From the NCBI GenBank assembly GCA_943912265.1, contig CALTTS010000013.1:1-64000 (forward strand): a stretch of DNA of 64,000 nucleotides. Direction: 5' to 3'. Under the pieces are notes generated by a model. The model was not told where the DNA came from and ran no database searches. It was given only the letters and a program-made list of their open reading frames with translations. Each line of letters opens with the position of its first letter. Position 1 is the stretch's first letter. The translations under genes and the position numbers were made by a program. Shown one piece after another: positions 25,063-36,459 of this stretch. Origin of the DNA: an uncultured Xanthomonas sp. Its GTDB lineage: Bacteria; Pseudomonadota; Gammaproteobacteria; Xanthomonadales; Xanthomonadaceae.

Positions 25063-27135
25063 TCAGTGCCAGAAGCGCATCAACGCGGCCATCAGAACGA
25101 TCAGGCCGAGAATCATCGCGAAGGCATAGTGGTAGAGGTAGCCGGACTGGGTGCGGCGCAGCAGGTTCGCGGCCAGATCGACCACGCGCACGCTGCCGTT
25201 GACCAGCACGCCGTCGACGATCTTCGAGTCGATGAAGCGGAACACCTTGCCGAGCCTGACGCTGCCGCCGGCGAAGCCGCCGATCCACAGCGCGTCCATG
25301 CCGTACTTGTTCTCCAGCACGCGGACCAGCGGCGCGAACGCGCGGCGCAGCCTGGCCGGCCATTCCGGCGAGAGCACCAGGTACAGCAGCGCCGCCAGCG
25401 CCAGGCCGATCAGCATCAGCCAGAACGGCAGGCCGGCGAAACCGTGCAGGGCGAACGCCAGCGGGCCGTGGAATTCCTCCTTCAGCGCCGCCATCGTGTC
25501 CATCGACGGGTCGAGCAGGTCGACGATGCCGAGGAAGAACGGCAGCTTCTCGTGATGCCCGGACCAGTCGGTGCCGAACAGCATCGGGCCGATGGTGAAG
25601 AAGCCGATCGCGATCGACGGGATCGCCAGCAGCACCAGCGGCAGGGTCACCACCCACGGCGACTCGTGCGGCACGTGCGGGCCATGGTGGCCGTGCGCGT
25701 CATGCGCATCGTGGCCGTCCTCGTGGTGGATCTCGCGGAAGCGCTCCTTGCCGTGGAAGGTCAGGAACAGCAGGCGGAAGCTGTAGAAGCTGGTCACCAC
25801 GACGCCGGCCAGCACCGACCAGTAGCCGTAGGTTGCGATCCAGTTGTTGGCCTCGTGGGCGTGGTGCCCGGCGGCCTCGATGATGCTGTCCTTCGAATAG
25901 AAACCGCTGAAGAACGGCATGCCGACCAGGGCCAGCGTGCCGATCACGCTGGTGGCATAGGTGACGGGCATGTACTTGTACAGGCCGCCCATCTTGCGCA
26001 TGTCCTGCTCGTGGTGCATGCCGATGATCACCGAACCGGCGGCGAGGAACAGCAGCGCCTTGAAGAAGGCATGGGTCATCAGGTGGAACACCGCCGCCGA
26101 GTAGGCCGACACGCCCAGCGCGACGAACATGTAGCCCAGCTGCGACAGCGTCGAGTACGCGACCACGCGCTTGATGTCGTTCTGGACGATGCCGATCAGG
26201 CCGGTGAAGAAGGCCGTGGTCGCGCCGATGAACAGGATGAAGTTCATCGCCGTTTCCGACAGCTGGAACAGCGGCGACATGCGGGTGACCATGAAGATGC
26301 CGGCGGTCACCATCGTCGCGGCATGGATCAGCGCCGAGATCGGGGTCGGGCCTTCCATCGAGTCGGGCAGCCACACGTGCAGCGGCACCTGCGCGGACTT
26401 GCCCATCGCGCCGATGAACAGGCAGATGCAGATCACCGTCGCCAGCTCCCAGGTCTGGCCCGGCAGGATCTGCACGGTCACGCCCTTCAGCAGCGGCGCG
26501 TTGGCGAAGACGGTGGCGTAGTCGAGCGTGCCGAACACCCACAGCACCGCCGCGATGCCGAGCAGAAAGCCGAAATCGCCGACGCGGTTGATCACGAAGG
26601 CCTTCAGGTTGGCGAAGATCGCGGTCGGCTTCTTGAACCAGAAACCGATCAGCAGGTAGGACACCAGGCCCACCGCTTCCCAGCCGAAGAACAGCTGCAT
26701 GAAGTTGTTGCTCATCACCAGGGTGAGCATCGAGAAGGTGAACAGCGAGATGTAGCTGAAGAAGCGCTGGTAGCCCGGGTCGTCCTCCATGTAGCCGATG
26801 GTGTAGACGTGCACCAGCAGCGACACGAAGGTGACCACGACCATCATCATCGCGGTCAGGCGGTCGACCATGAAGCCGACATGGGCCGAGTAGTGGCCGA
26901 CGTCGAAGAAGGTGTAGACGTTCTCGTTGAACGGCGAAGCGCCCAGCACCAGCAGCTGGTACAGGGTGTAGCACGACAGCGCGCAGCTGACCGCCACGCC
27001 GAGGATCGTGGCGTACTGCGCGCCCTTGCGCCCCACCTGCCGGCCCAGCAGGCCCGCGATCAGGCTGCCGACCAGCGGCGCCAGCACGACGCCGGTCAGC
27101 ACGCTCTTCGAAAGGGTGATTTCCATGCCTGTCAT
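25063..27135 (-). CDS. nuoL: NADH-quinone oxidoreductase subunit L
   Basis: A 690-aa distal proton-pump subunit with the long lateral helix at its C-terminus. Seen: WEAVGLVSYLLIGFWF, the channel motif PLHVWLPDSMEGPTPISALI, and KRVVAYSTLSQLGYMFVALG. A His/Asp-rich loop (HHEDGHDAHDAHGHHGPH) between helices is unusual and may bind metal. Start 27135 (MTGMEITLSK) or 9 nt further in; neither has a strong RBS. Confidence 0.97.
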   Translation of the reverse strand: MTGMEITLSKSVLTGVVLAPLVGSLIAGLLGRQVGRKGAQYATILGVAVSCALSCYTLYQLLVLGASPFNENVYTFFDVGHYSAHVGFMVDRLTAMMMVVVTFVSLLVHVYTIGYMEDDPGYQRFFSYISLFTFSMLTLVMSNNFMQLFFGWEAVGLVSYLLIGFWFKKPTAIFANLKAFVINRVGDFGFLLGIAAVLWVFGTLDYATVFANAPLLKGVTVQILPGQTWELATVICICLFIGAMGKSAQVPLHVWLPDSMEGPTPISALIHAATMVTAGIFMVTRMSPLFQLSETAMNFILFIGATTAFFTGLIGIVQNDIKRVVAYSTLSQLGYMFVALGVSAYSAAVFHLMTHAFFKALLFLAAGSVIIGMHHEQDMRKMGGLYKYMPVTYATSVIGTLALVGMPFFSGFYSKDSIIEAAGHHAHEANNWIATYGYWSVLAGVVVTSFYSFRLLFLTFHGKERFREIHHEDGHDAHDAHGHHGPHVPHESPWVVTLPLVLLAIPSIAIGFFTIGPMLFGTDWSGHHEKLPFFLGIVDLLDPSMDTMAALKEEFHGPLAFALHGFAGLPFWLMLIGLALAALLYLVLSPEWPARLRRAFAPLVRVLENKYGMDALWIGGFAGGSVRLGKVFRFIDSKIVDGVLVNGSVRVVDLAANLLRRTQSGYLYHYAFAMILGLIVLMAALMRFWH

Positions 27136-27142
27136 CGGTGCG

Positions 27143-27448
27143 TCAGCCCTTCAGCGTGTCGATTTCGGCGACGTTGATCGTGCGCCGGGTGCGGAACAAG
27201 GCGACCAGGATCGCCAGCGCGATGGCCGATTCGGCGGCCGCCACGGTCAGGATGAAGAACACGAACAGCTGCCCGGCCGGGTCGCCCAGCTGGCGCGAGA
27301 ACGCGACGAAATTGATGTTGACCGAGAGCAGCATCAGCTCGATCGACATCAGCAGGATGATGATGTTCTTCCGGTTCAGGAAGATGCCGGCCAGGCTGAT
27401 GCAGAACAGCACCGCACCGAGCGCCAGCAGGTGTCCGAGAGTGATCAT
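27143..27448 (-). CDS. nuoK: NADH-quinone oxidoreductase subunit K
   Basis: A 101-aa, three-helix MnhC-like subunit. SIELMLLSVNINFVAFSRQL carries the glutamate essential for proton transfer, and ILTVAAAESAIALAILVALF the second. It overlaps nuoJ by 4 bp. Confidence 0.97.
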   Translation of the reverse strand: MITLGHLLALGAVLFCISLAGIFLNRKNIIILLMSIELMLLSVNINFVAFSRQLGDPAGQLFVFFILTVAAAESAIALAILVALFRTRRTINVAEIDTLKG

Positions 27449-28107
27449 GCCTTCGCCTCCGGCCGGGCCTGCCCGGCATCCGTGGCCGACGCCGCGTCGC
27501 GTTCCGGCTTGACGGCGTCCATCTTGACCATGCGCAGGCGGTCGGCCGCCTTGACCATCGTCTGCTCGCCCGGGTTCTGGTGGCGCACGCCCTCGCGCTT
27601 GCGCAGGGTCAGCATCACCGCTGCGATCACCGCCACGGTCAGGATCAGCGCGGCGAACTCGAACGGCAGCAGGAACTTGGTGAACAGCGTGCGCGCCAGC
27701 CAGGTGATGTTGGAGGTTTCGGCCGCCAGCGCCGCCGCGTTATCCGGCAGCGCCGCCGCCGAACGCGCCTTGACCCCGATCAGCGACAGCATCTGCACCA
27801 GCATCGCCACCGCCACGACCACGCCCACCGGCAGGTAGCGCACGTAGCCCTCGCGCAGCTTCTCGGTGTCCAGGTCGAGCATCATCACCACGAACAGGAA
27901 CAGCACCATCACCGCGCCCACGTAGACCAGCACCAGCGCCACGCCGAGGAATTCGGCACCGACCAGCAGCCAGATGCAGGCCACCGAGAAGAAGGTCAGG
28001 ATCAGCGACAGCACCGCGTGCACCGGGTTGCGCACGCTGATCACCGCGCCCGCGGCAACGACCGCGATCCCGGCAAAGACGTAGAAGAAGAAATTCACCC
28101 AATCCAT
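27445..28107 (-). CDS. nuoJ: NADH-quinone oxidoreductase subunit J
   Basis: A 220-aa membrane subunit with five helices (AVLSLILTFFSVACIWLLVG; ALVLVYVGAVMVLFLFVVMM). The pi-bulge helix around VLVYVGAVMVL links quinone chemistry to pumping. The soluble C-terminal tail (about 40 residues, Lys/Asp/Ala-rich) is long but common in this group. Confidence 0.96.
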   Translation of the reverse strand: MDWVNFFFYVFAGIAVVAAGAVISVRNPVHAVLSLILTFFSVACIWLLVGAEFLGVALVLVYVGAVMVLFLFVVMMLDLDTEKLREGYVRYLPVGVVVAVAMLVQMLSLIGVKARSAAALPDNAAALAAETSNITWLARTLFTKFLLPFEFAALILTVAVIAAVMLTLRKREGVRHQNPGEQTMVKAADRLRMVKMDAVKPERDAASATDAGQARPEAKA

Positions 28108-28116
28108 CTCGTGACC

Positions 28117-28605
28117 TCAGCGGAAGGCGGCGTCGGCGGCGCGGCGCTCGGCGATCTCGGCTTCCAGCCGATCACCGATGGCCAGCAGCTGCGGCTTGGT
28201 GACGATGTTCTCGCCACGGTTCTCGAAGTGGTATTCGAGGATGTGGGTTTCCACGATCGAATCCACCGGGCAGCTTTCCTCGCAGAAACCGCAGAAGATG
28301 CACTTGAACAGGTCGATGTCGTAGCGCGTGGTGCGGCGGGTGCCGTCCTCGCGCTTGGCCGAGTCGATGGTGATCGCCAGCGCCGGGCACACCGCCTCGC
28401 ACAGCTTGCAGGCAATGCAGCGCTCCTCGCCGTTGGGGTAGCGGCGCAGCGCGTGCAGGCCGCGGAAGCGCGGCGACTGCGGGAACTTCTCCATCGGGTA
28501 CATCATCGTGTACTTGGGACGGAAGGTGTATTTCAACGTCAGCCACAGGCCGCCGAGCAGCTCCAGCAGCATCAGGCTCTTGAAGTAATGGATGAGCTTT
28601 TTCAT
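28117..28605 (-). CDS. nuoI: NADH-quinone oxidoreductase subunit I
   Basis: A 162-aa protein with two 4Fe-4S ferredoxin motifs, CIACKLCEAVCP and CIFCGFCEESCP, which hold clusters N6a and N6b on the path to quinone. The N-terminal amphipathic helix (MKKLIHYFKSLMLLELLGGL) docks on the membrane arm. ATG 28605 overlaps the RBS zone of nuoH's end (5 bp gap). Confidence 0.97.
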   Translation of the reverse strand: MKKLIHYFKSLMLLELLGGLWLTLKYTFRPKYTMMYPMEKFPQSPRFRGLHALRRYPNGEERCIACKLCEAVCPALAITIDSAKREDGTRRTTRYDIDLFKCIFCGFCEESCPVDSIVETHILEYHFENRGENIVTKPQLLAIGDRLEAEIAERRAADAAFR

Positions 28606-28609
28606 CACG

Positions 28610-29701
28610 TCAGACGCCCTTCTGGATGACACCGAAAAACACCATCAACGCGGTCACCGCGATCCACGCGATCGTGAGCGGGATGAACACCTTCCAGCCC
28701 AGACGCATGATCTGGTCGTAGCGGTAGCGCGGGAAGCTGGCGCGGAACCAGATGTAGGCGCTCATGAAGAACACCACCTTGAGCAGCAGCCACGGCCAGC
28801 CGCCGGCCCAGATCCAGTTCACCCACGGCGAGACGTCCGCGCTCACCCAGCCCTGGATCGGGCTCAGCCAGCCGCCGAGGAAGAACAGCGAGATCAGGAA
28901 GCTGATCAGGATCATGTTCGCGTATTCGGCGAGGAAGAACAGCGCGAACGCGCCGCCCGAATACTCGACCATGTGGCCGGCCACGATTTCCGACTCGCCT
29001 TCCACCACGTCGAACGGCGCGCGGTTGGTCTCGGCCACGCCGGACACCCAGTAGACCACGAACAGCGGGAACAGCGGCAGCAGGAACCAGTCGAACAGGC
29101 CCGAGCTGCCCTTCTGCGCCATCACGATGTCGGTCAGGTTCAGGCTGCCGGCGGCGATCATCACGCCGACCAGCGAGAAGCCCATCGCGATCTCGTAGCT
29201 GATCATCTGCGCCGAGGCGCGCATCGCGCCGAGGAAGGCGTACTTCGAGTTCGAGGCCCAGCCGGCCAGGATGATGCCGTAGATGCCCAGCGAGGTCATC
29301 GCCAGCAGGTACAGCAGGCCGGCATTCGCGTTGGAGAGCACGAGCCGGTAGTCGAACGGCACCACCGACCACGCGGCGAAGGCCGGCGCCAGCACGATCA
29401 ACGGCGCGACGAAGTAGATCGCCTTGCTGGCCGTGGTCGGCGCCACGATTTCCTTGCTCAGCAGCTTGAACACGTCGGCGAAGGCCTGCAGCACGCCCAT
29501 GCCGACGTACATCGGCCCGTGGCGCACGTGCATCCAGCCGATCAGCTTGCGCTCCCAGACCACGTAGAACGCGACGACCACGATCACCGGGACGGCGATC
29601 AGCAGGATCTTGATCAGCAGCCACAGCACCAGCCCGGCGGCGCCGAGCGAGAGGAACCACTGGTGGAGCGGGTCCACCGCGTTGATCAGCAATTCGTTCA
29701 T
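28610..29701 (-). CDS. nuoH: NADH-quinone oxidoreductase subunit H
   Basis: A 363-aa membrane subunit forming the quinone chamber. WERKLIGWMHVRHGPMYVG, the loop AETNRAPFDVVEGESEIVAG and RASFPRYRYDQIMRLGWK are the family signatures. It joins the membrane arm to the hydrophilic arm. It overlaps nuoG by 4 bp (ATGA). Confidence 0.98.
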   Translation of the reverse strand: MNELLINAVDPLHQWFLSLGAAGLVLWLLIKILLIAVPVIVVVAFYVVWERKLIGWMHVRHGPMYVGMGVLQAFADVFKLLSKEIVAPTTASKAIYFVAPLIVLAPAFAAWSVVPFDYRLVLSNANAGLLYLLAMTSLGIYGIILAGWASNSKYAFLGAMRASAQMISYEIAMGFSLVGVMIAAGSLNLTDIVMAQKGSSGLFDWFLLPLFPLFVVYWVSGVAETNRAPFDVVEGESEIVAGHMVEYSGGAFALFFLAEYANMILISFLISLFFLGGWLSPIQGWVSADVSPWVNWIWAGGWPWLLLKVVFFMSAYIWFRASFPRYRYDQIMRLGWKVFIPLTIAWIAVTALMVFFGVIQKGV

Positions 29702-31950
29702 GCAGCCACCACCGTGATTCGGCCAGCGCCCAGCGGCGCGGTCGCGCCGTGGCCGGTTTCGATCCAGGCCACGCCCGGCGCCACGCGCGCGTCGAGATAT
29801 ACCGGCAAGGTCGCCGTGCCGGCATCGGCCGTCGCCCTGGCCACCTGCCCTTCGGCCAGGCCGGCCGCCTGCGCGTCGACGGGATTGAGCACGATGCGCG
29901 GGGCGATGCTGAGCGGATGCGCCTGCAGCGCGGCGGCGCGGCGGACGAAGGCGTCGGTGCGGTAGATCGCGGGCACCGCGGCCAGTTCGAGGCCGCCGGA
30001 CACAGCGGCCGGTGCCGCCGAAGTGGCGACGCGGGCGACCGGAGCCGCCGGCAAGGCGCGCACGCCCGCCAGGTCGGTGAACTCGAAGCCCGGCAGCTGC
30101 AGTTCGCCGCCGAGCGCGCGCAGCACGCGCCAGCCCTCGCGGGCTTCGCCCGGCAGCGCGCCGCCCGGGCGCGTCCGCTGCTCGACGCCGTCAAGATTGG
30201 TCAGCGTGGCCTCGATCTCGGGCAGCGCGCCGATCGGCAGGATCACGTCGGCCACGTCGCGCGTGGAAGTGCAGGCGAAATGGCTGAACGCCACCACCTT
30301 GGCACCGGCCAGCGCCCGCATCGCGGCGGCGGTGTCGGCGAAATCCAGGCCCGGCTCGATGCCGTAGGTCACGTAGGCCTTGCGCGGCGCGGCCAGCATG
30401 GCGCCCGCATCGTGCGCGGACGGCAGCACGCCGGCCCGGGCCAGGCCGAGCGCGTTGGCGCCCTGCGGGATGCGGCACAGCGCCGCGCCGGTGGCGGCGG
30501 CGAAATCGCGCGCGGCGGCACGCAGCGCGGAGGCCTGCGGATGGTTCTCGGCGATGCCGCCGACCAGCAGCACCGCATTGCCGGCGGCCGACACGGCCTC
30601 GCGCAGACCGGCCTCGGCCAGCGCCTCGGCCATCGCCGACGGCGCGACGATGCGCTTGCCGGCCGCGCTGAAGGTGAATTCGAAGTCCACCGGATTGACC
30701 ACGAACACCTTGGCGCCCTTGCGCACGGCCTTGCGGATGCGCTGGTGCAGCAGCGGCAGCTCGTGGCGGATGTTGCTGCCGAAGACCACGATGGCCCCGG
30801 CCTTCTCGATCTCGGCCAGCGGCAGCGCGAACGCTTCGGCCACGGCGGCATCGGAGAAATCGCGCAGCCCGATGCGGTGGTCGAGGTTGCCGCTGCCCAG
30901 TTCCGCGGCCAGACGCGCCAGCAGCGTGCCCTCCTCGTTCGAGGTGGCCGGATGCACCAGCACGCCGAGGTCGTCGCCCTTGTGGGCGCGCAGGATGTCG
31001 GCGGCGGCGGCCAGGCCTTCGCCCCAGCTGACTTCCTGCCACTGGCCATCGACCTTCTTCAACGGCCGGGTCGCGCGATCCGCGCTGTACAGGCCCTGGT
31101 GCGAATAGCGGTCGCGGTCGGACAGCCAGCACTCGTTGACCGCCTCGTTGTCGCGCGGCACGGTGCGCAGCACCTCGCCCCGGCGCACGTGCAGGAACAG
31201 GTTCGAACCCATCGCGTCGTGGTAGCCCAGCGACTCGCGCGCCTGCAGCTCCCACGGCCGGGCGCGGAACTGGAACACCTTGTTGGTCAGCGCGCCCACC
31301 GGGCACACGTCCACGACGTTGCCGGACAGCTCGGTGGTCAGCGGCTTGCCGTCGTAGGTGCCGATCTGCAGGTTCTCGCCGCGGTACATGCCGCCCAGCT
31401 CGTAGGTGCCGGCCACGTCCGCGGTGAAGCGCACGCAGCGCGTGCACTGGATGCAGCGGGTCATCTCGGTGGCCACCAGCGGGCCCAGATCCTCGTCCGC
31501 CACCACGCGCTTGCGCTCGTTGAAGCGGCTGACCGAGCGGCCATAGCCGAGCGCGACGTCCTGCAGCTCGCACTCGCCGCCCTGGTCGCAGATCGGGCAG
31601 TCCAGCGGGTGGTTGATGAGCAGGAACTCCATCACGTCGCGCTGGTAGTGCAGCGTCTTCTCGTTGCGCGTGAACACCTTCATGCCGTCCATCACCGGCG
31701 TGGCGCAGGCCGGCGACGGTTTCGGCGCGGGGCGGCCGCCCATTTCGGTGTCGACCAGGCACATGCGGCAATTGGCCGCGATCGGCAGCTTCTCGTGGTA
31801 GCAGAAGCGCGGGATCGGGATGCCGGCCTTGTCGGCGGCCTGGATGATCATCGAGTTCTTCGGGACGACCAGGCTGCGGCCGTCGATCTCGATGGTGACG
31901 TGGCCCTCGGGCACGACGGGCGCGTCGGGGCTTGCGGGCTGCGCGCTCAT
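29698..31950 (-). CDS. nuoG: NADH-quinone oxidoreductase subunit G
   Basis: A 750-aa iron-sulfur subunit. 2Fe-2S: FCYHEKLPIAANCRMCLVD. His-coordinated cluster: NHPLDCPICDQGGECELQD. 4Fe-4S: RCIQCTRCVRF. A molybdopterin-oxidoreductase-like domain without cofactor follows. I take ATG 31950 (MSAQPASPDAPVVPEGH), which overlaps the nuoF stop by 4 bp. Much longer frames upstream read nuoF/E DNA. Confidence 0.97.
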   Translation of the reverse strand: MSAQPASPDAPVVPEGHVTIEIDGRSLVVPKNSMIIQAADKAGIPIPRFCYHEKLPIAANCRMCLVDTEMGGRPAPKPSPACATPVMDGMKVFTRNEKTLHYQRDVMEFLLINHPLDCPICDQGGECELQDVALGYGRSVSRFNERKRVVADEDLGPLVATEMTRCIQCTRCVRFTADVAGTYELGGMYRGENLQIGTYDGKPLTTELSGNVVDVCPVGALTNKVFQFRARPWELQARESLGYHDAMGSNLFLHVRRGEVLRTVPRDNEAVNECWLSDRDRYSHQGLYSADRATRPLKKVDGQWQEVSWGEGLAAAADILRAHKGDDLGVLVHPATSNEEGTLLARLAAELGSGNLDHRIGLRDFSDAAVAEAFALPLAEIEKAGAIVVFGSNIRHELPLLHQRIRKAVRKGAKVFVVNPVDFEFTFSAAGKRIVAPSAMAEALAEAGLREAVSAAGNAVLLVGGIAENHPQASALRAAARDFAAATGAALCRIPQGANALGLARAGVLPSAHDAGAMLAAPRKAYVTYGIEPGLDFADTAAAMRALAGAKVVAFSHFACTSTRDVADVILPIGALPEIEATLTNLDGVEQRTRPGGALPGEAREGWRVLRALGGELQLPGFEFTDLAGVRALPAAPVARVATSAAPAAVSGGLELAAVPAIYRTDAFVRRAAALQAHPLSIAPRIVLNPVDAQAAGLAEGQVARATADAGTATLPVYLDARVAPGVAWIETGHGATAPLGAGRITVVAA

Positions 31951-33284
31951 GCGGCCACTCCCAGTTGCTCGTCCACGATCGAATGGCCGTTGACGATGTA
32001 GTACTCGAATTCGTCCCAGAACTGCCGCAGGAAACCCTGGATGGGCCACGCGGCGGCCTCGCCGAAGGCGCAGATGGTGTGGCCTTCGATCTGCCCGGCG
32101 ATGGCCTTGAGCTGGTGCAGGTCCTCCATCGTGGCCTGGCCGGCGACGATGCGCTCGAGCACGCGGTGCATCCAGCCGGTGCCTTCGCGGCACGGCGTGC
32201 ACTGCCCGCACGATTCCTTGTGGAAGAACTGGCTGATGCGGCAGGCGAACTTGACGCAGCACACGCTGTCGTCCAGCACCACGATGGCGCCCGAGCCCAG
32301 GCCGGTGCCGAGCGCGCGCAGGGTGTCGTAGTCCATCTGCAGGCCCTTGAGCTGCTCGGCCTTGAGCACCGGCATCGACACGCCGCCGGGGACCGCGGCC
32401 TTGAGCTTGCGGCCCGGGCGCAGGCCGCCGGCCATTTCCAGCAGCTCGTCGAAGGTGGTGCCCAGCGGCACCTCGAAGTTGCCGCCCTTCTGCACGCAGC
32501 CGGACACCGAGAAGATCTTCGGGCCGCCGTTGGCGGTGCGGCTCAGGCCCTTGAACCACTCCGCGCCGTTGCGCACGATCGCAGGCACCGAGGCGTAGGT
32601 CTCGGTGTTGTTGATGGTGGTCGGCTTGCCGTACAGGCCGAAGTTGGCCGGGAACGGCGGCTTGAAGCGCGGCTGTCCCTTCTTGCCTTCCAGCGACTCC
32701 ATCAGCGCGGTCTCTTCGCCGCAGATGTAGGCACCGGCGCCGAGCGCGGCATAGATGTCGATGTCCACGCCGCTGCCGAGGACGTTCTCGCCCAGCCAGC
32801 CGTTGGCATAGGCATCCTTGAGCGCCTGCTCGAAGTGCTCGAACGGCTCGTGGTGGAACTCGCCGCGCATGTAGTTGTAGCCGTAGCGGCTGCCGGTGGC
32901 ATAGCAGCCGATGGCCATGCCCTCGATCACCGAATGCGGGTTGTAGCGCAGGATGTCGCGGTCCTTGCAGGTGCCCGGCTCGGACTCGTCCGAGTTGCAC
33001 AGCATGTACTTGATTGGCGCGTCCTTCGGCATGAAGGACCACTTCAGGCCGGTCGGGAAACCCGCGCCGCCGCGGCCGCGCAGGCCGGACTGCTTGACCA
33101 TCTCGACGACGTCGGCCGGCGGGATCTTCTCGGTCAGGATCTTGCGCAGCGCCTGGTAGCCACCGCTCTTGAGGTAGCTCTCGTACGACCACGGGGTGTC
33201 GTAATGCAGGGTGGTGTAGACCACCTGGTGCGGCTGCGGCGCGGGGCCGACCGGGCCAGTGGGTGCGTTGTGGTGATGTGCCAT
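31947..33284 (-). CDS. nuoF: NADH-quinone oxidoreductase subunit F
   Basis: A 445-aa NADH-binding flavoprotein. GLRGRGGAGFPTGLKWSFMP binds NADH/FMN, and ESCGQCTPCREGTGWMHRVL holds cluster N3. The His/Asn-rich start MAHHHNAPTGPVGPAPQPH is unusual but in frame with a good context. Partner of NuoE and NuoG in the dehydrogenase module. Confidence 0.98.
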   Translation of the reverse strand: MAHHHNAPTGPVGPAPQPHQVVYTTLHYDTPWSYESYLKSGGYQALRKILTEKIPPADVVEMVKQSGLRGRGGAGFPTGLKWSFMPKDAPIKYMLCNSDESEPGTCKDRDILRYNPHSVIEGMAIGCYATGSRYGYNYMRGEFHHEPFEHFEQALKDAYANGWLGENVLGSGVDIDIYAALGAGAYICGEETALMESLEGKKGQPRFKPPFPANFGLYGKPTTINNTETYASVPAIVRNGAEWFKGLSRTANGGPKIFSVSGCVQKGGNFEVPLGTTFDELLEMAGGLRPGRKLKAAVPGGVSMPVLKAEQLKGLQMDYDTLRALGTGLGSGAIVVLDDSVCCVKFACRISQFFHKESCGQCTPCREGTGWMHRVLERIVAGQATMEDLHQLKAIAGQIEGHTICAFGEAAAWPIQGFLRQFWDEFEYYIVNGHSIVDEQLGVAA

Positions 33285-33287
33285 GCC

Positions 33288-33811
33288 TTACTCCAGCCCA
33301 TCCAGCAGTTCGTCGACCTTTTCCCGGGTCAGGTGCTCGTGGTAATGGCCATTGATGACCATCATCGGCGCGTGCGCGCAGGCGGCCAGGCATTCCTCTT
33401 CCTTCTTCAGGAAGATGCGCCCGTCGGCGGTGGACTGGCCGCGCTTGCAGCCGAGCTTGTGCTCGGCATACTGCGCCAGTTCTTCGCCGCCGTTGAGCCA
33501 GCAGCTGATGTTGGTGCAGAAGGCGACGTTGTGGCGGCCCACCTTCTCGGTCTCGAACATCGAGTAGAAGGTGGCGACCTCGTAGGCCCACACCGGCGGG
33601 ATGTCCAGGTACTTGGCCACCGCGGCGATCAGCTCGTCCGACAGCCAGCCGTGATTCTGCTCCTGCGCGGCGTGCAGGCCCTGCAGCACCGCCGAGCGCT
33701 TGCGGTCCGGCGGGAACTTGCCCAGCCAGTGGTCGATGTGGGCGCGCGTCTTCTCGCTCAGCACCGCCATCGGGTCCACGTCGCGGACCGCCTCGAAATT
33801 GCCTGTCGCCT

Positions 33812-33815
<4 letters not shown>
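33288..33815 (-). CDS. nuoE: NADH-quinone oxidoreductase subunit E
   Basis: A 175-aa thioredoxin-fold 2Fe-2S protein. Cys ligands lie in FCTNISCWLNGGEEL and EECLAACAHAPMM (cluster N1a). It begins MKATGNFEAVRDVDPMAVLS, overlapping the nuoD stop by 4 bp. Confidence 0.97.
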
Positions 33816-35118
<1,303 letters not shown>

Positions 35119-35122
<4 letters not shown>

Positions 35123-35871
35123 TTGGCTTGCTCCCGCGCGGCGGCTTCGCCGGCAGCGGTCTGGTAGCGGGCGTCGTCGCGGATCACGCGCGGCACGTTC
35201 ACGCGCGGCACCACCGACGTCACCGGCTCGTAGACCACGCGCTTCTTCTCTTCGTCGTAGCGGACTTCGACGTTGCCGATCAGCGGGAAATCCTTGCGGA
35301 ACGGATGACCGACGAAACCGTAGTCGGTCAGGATGCGGCGCAGGTCCGGGTGGCCCTCGAAGACGATGCCGAACAGGTCGAAGGCCTCGCGCTCGAACCA
35401 GTTGGCGCCCGGCCACACGTCGGTCAGCGAGGCGACCACCGGCAGGCCGTCGTCCGGCGCGAAGCAGCGGATGCGCAGACGGCGGTTGTGCTCGTACGAA
35501 ATCAACTGGGCGACGACGGCGAAACGGTTGACCGGCACGTCGATCGGCTGCGATTCGGCGCCGGCTTCCTCGCTCGGGAATTCGCCCCAGGCGAAGCGCC
35601 CGGCGACCTTGCCCTCCACGCCGCGGCTGAAGCCCTGCGAGGACACGTCGGCCGTGTCCCATTCGTCGCTGCCGAAACCCAGGTAGTCGACGCCGCACAG
35701 GTCGGACAGCTGCTCGAAACCGAACTCGTCGCGCAGGGCCAGCGCGGCGGCGTGCCAGGCCGGGAACGGCAGTTCGAGCGTGATTTCGCCACGTGGCTCG
35801 GCCACCGTGACCGTGCCCTCGGGGAAACGCCCACCGAGGCGGTCGATGAAGGAGGAAGCTTGCTCTGCCAT
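35119..35871 (-). CDS. nuoC: NADH-quinone oxidoreductase subunit C
   Basis: A 250-aa 30-kDa-type subunit. WPGANWFEREAFDLFGIVFEG and HPDLRRILTDYGFVGHPFRK are the family block. A 30-residue insertion (SSQGFSRGVEGKVAGRFAWG) and a C-terminal extension exceed the E. coli NuoC domain. It is separate from nuoD, unlike the fused NuoCD of enterics. Confidence 0.97.
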
Positions 35872-35904
35872 ATCGGGCTGGCGTGCTCTAGTCGGAAGGA
35901 GGAA

Positions 35905-36459
35905 TCAGCGGGCGATGGTCTGGGTGCGCCAGATCTTCTTCTGCAGCTGCAGGATGCCGTAGACCAGCGCCTCGGCGGTCGGCGGGCAGCCCGGCACGTA
36001 CACGTCCACCGGCACGATGCGGTCGCAGCCGCGCACCACCGAGTACGAATAGTGGTAATAGCCGCCACCGTTGGCACAGCTGCCCATCGAGATCACCCAT
36101 TTCGGGTCGGGCATCTGGTCGTAGACCTTGCGCAGCGCCGGGGCCATCTTGTTGACCAGGGTGCCGGCCACGATCATCACGTCGGACTGGCGCGGCGACG
36201 GGCGGAACACCACGCCGTAGCGGTCCAGGTCCAGGCGCGCGGCGCCGGCGTGCATCATCTCCACCGCGCAGCAGGCCAGGCCGAAGGTCATCGGCCACAT
36301 CGAGCCGGTGCGCGCCCAGTTCAGCAGCGCATCGACGCTGGTGGTGACGTAGCCCTTCTCGAGCAGCGGGTTTTCGCCTTCGGGACGCAGGATGTCGTCG
36401 ACCCGCCCTTCCGGGATCGGGTTGGTCATCAGGCGATCGACGGTCTGGATCACTCCCAT
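35905..36459 (-). CDS. nuoB: NADH-quinone oxidoreductase subunit B
   Basis: A 184-aa subunit holding terminal cluster N2: the tandem cysteines in FGLACCAVEMM with GSCANGGGYY and YVPGCPPTAEAL. ATG 36459 (MGVIQTVDRLMTNPIPEGRV) overlaps nuoA by 10 bp. Confidence 0.97.
   Translation of the reverse strand: MGVIQTVDRLMTNPIPEGRVDDILRPEGENPLLEKGYVTTSVDALLNWARTGSMWPMTFGLACCAVEMMHAGAARLDLDRYGVVFRPSPRQSDVMIVAGTLVNKMAPALRKVYDQMPDPKWVISMGSCANGGGYYHYSYSVVRGCDRIVPVDVYVPGCPPTAEALVYGILQLQKKIWRTQTIAR

Noticed and set aside
21936..27177. Very long plus-strand frames (1088 and 772 aa) opposite nuoL/M/N
   Set aside because: Extreme His/Gln/Arg content and exact antisense position to complex I genes; not proteins.
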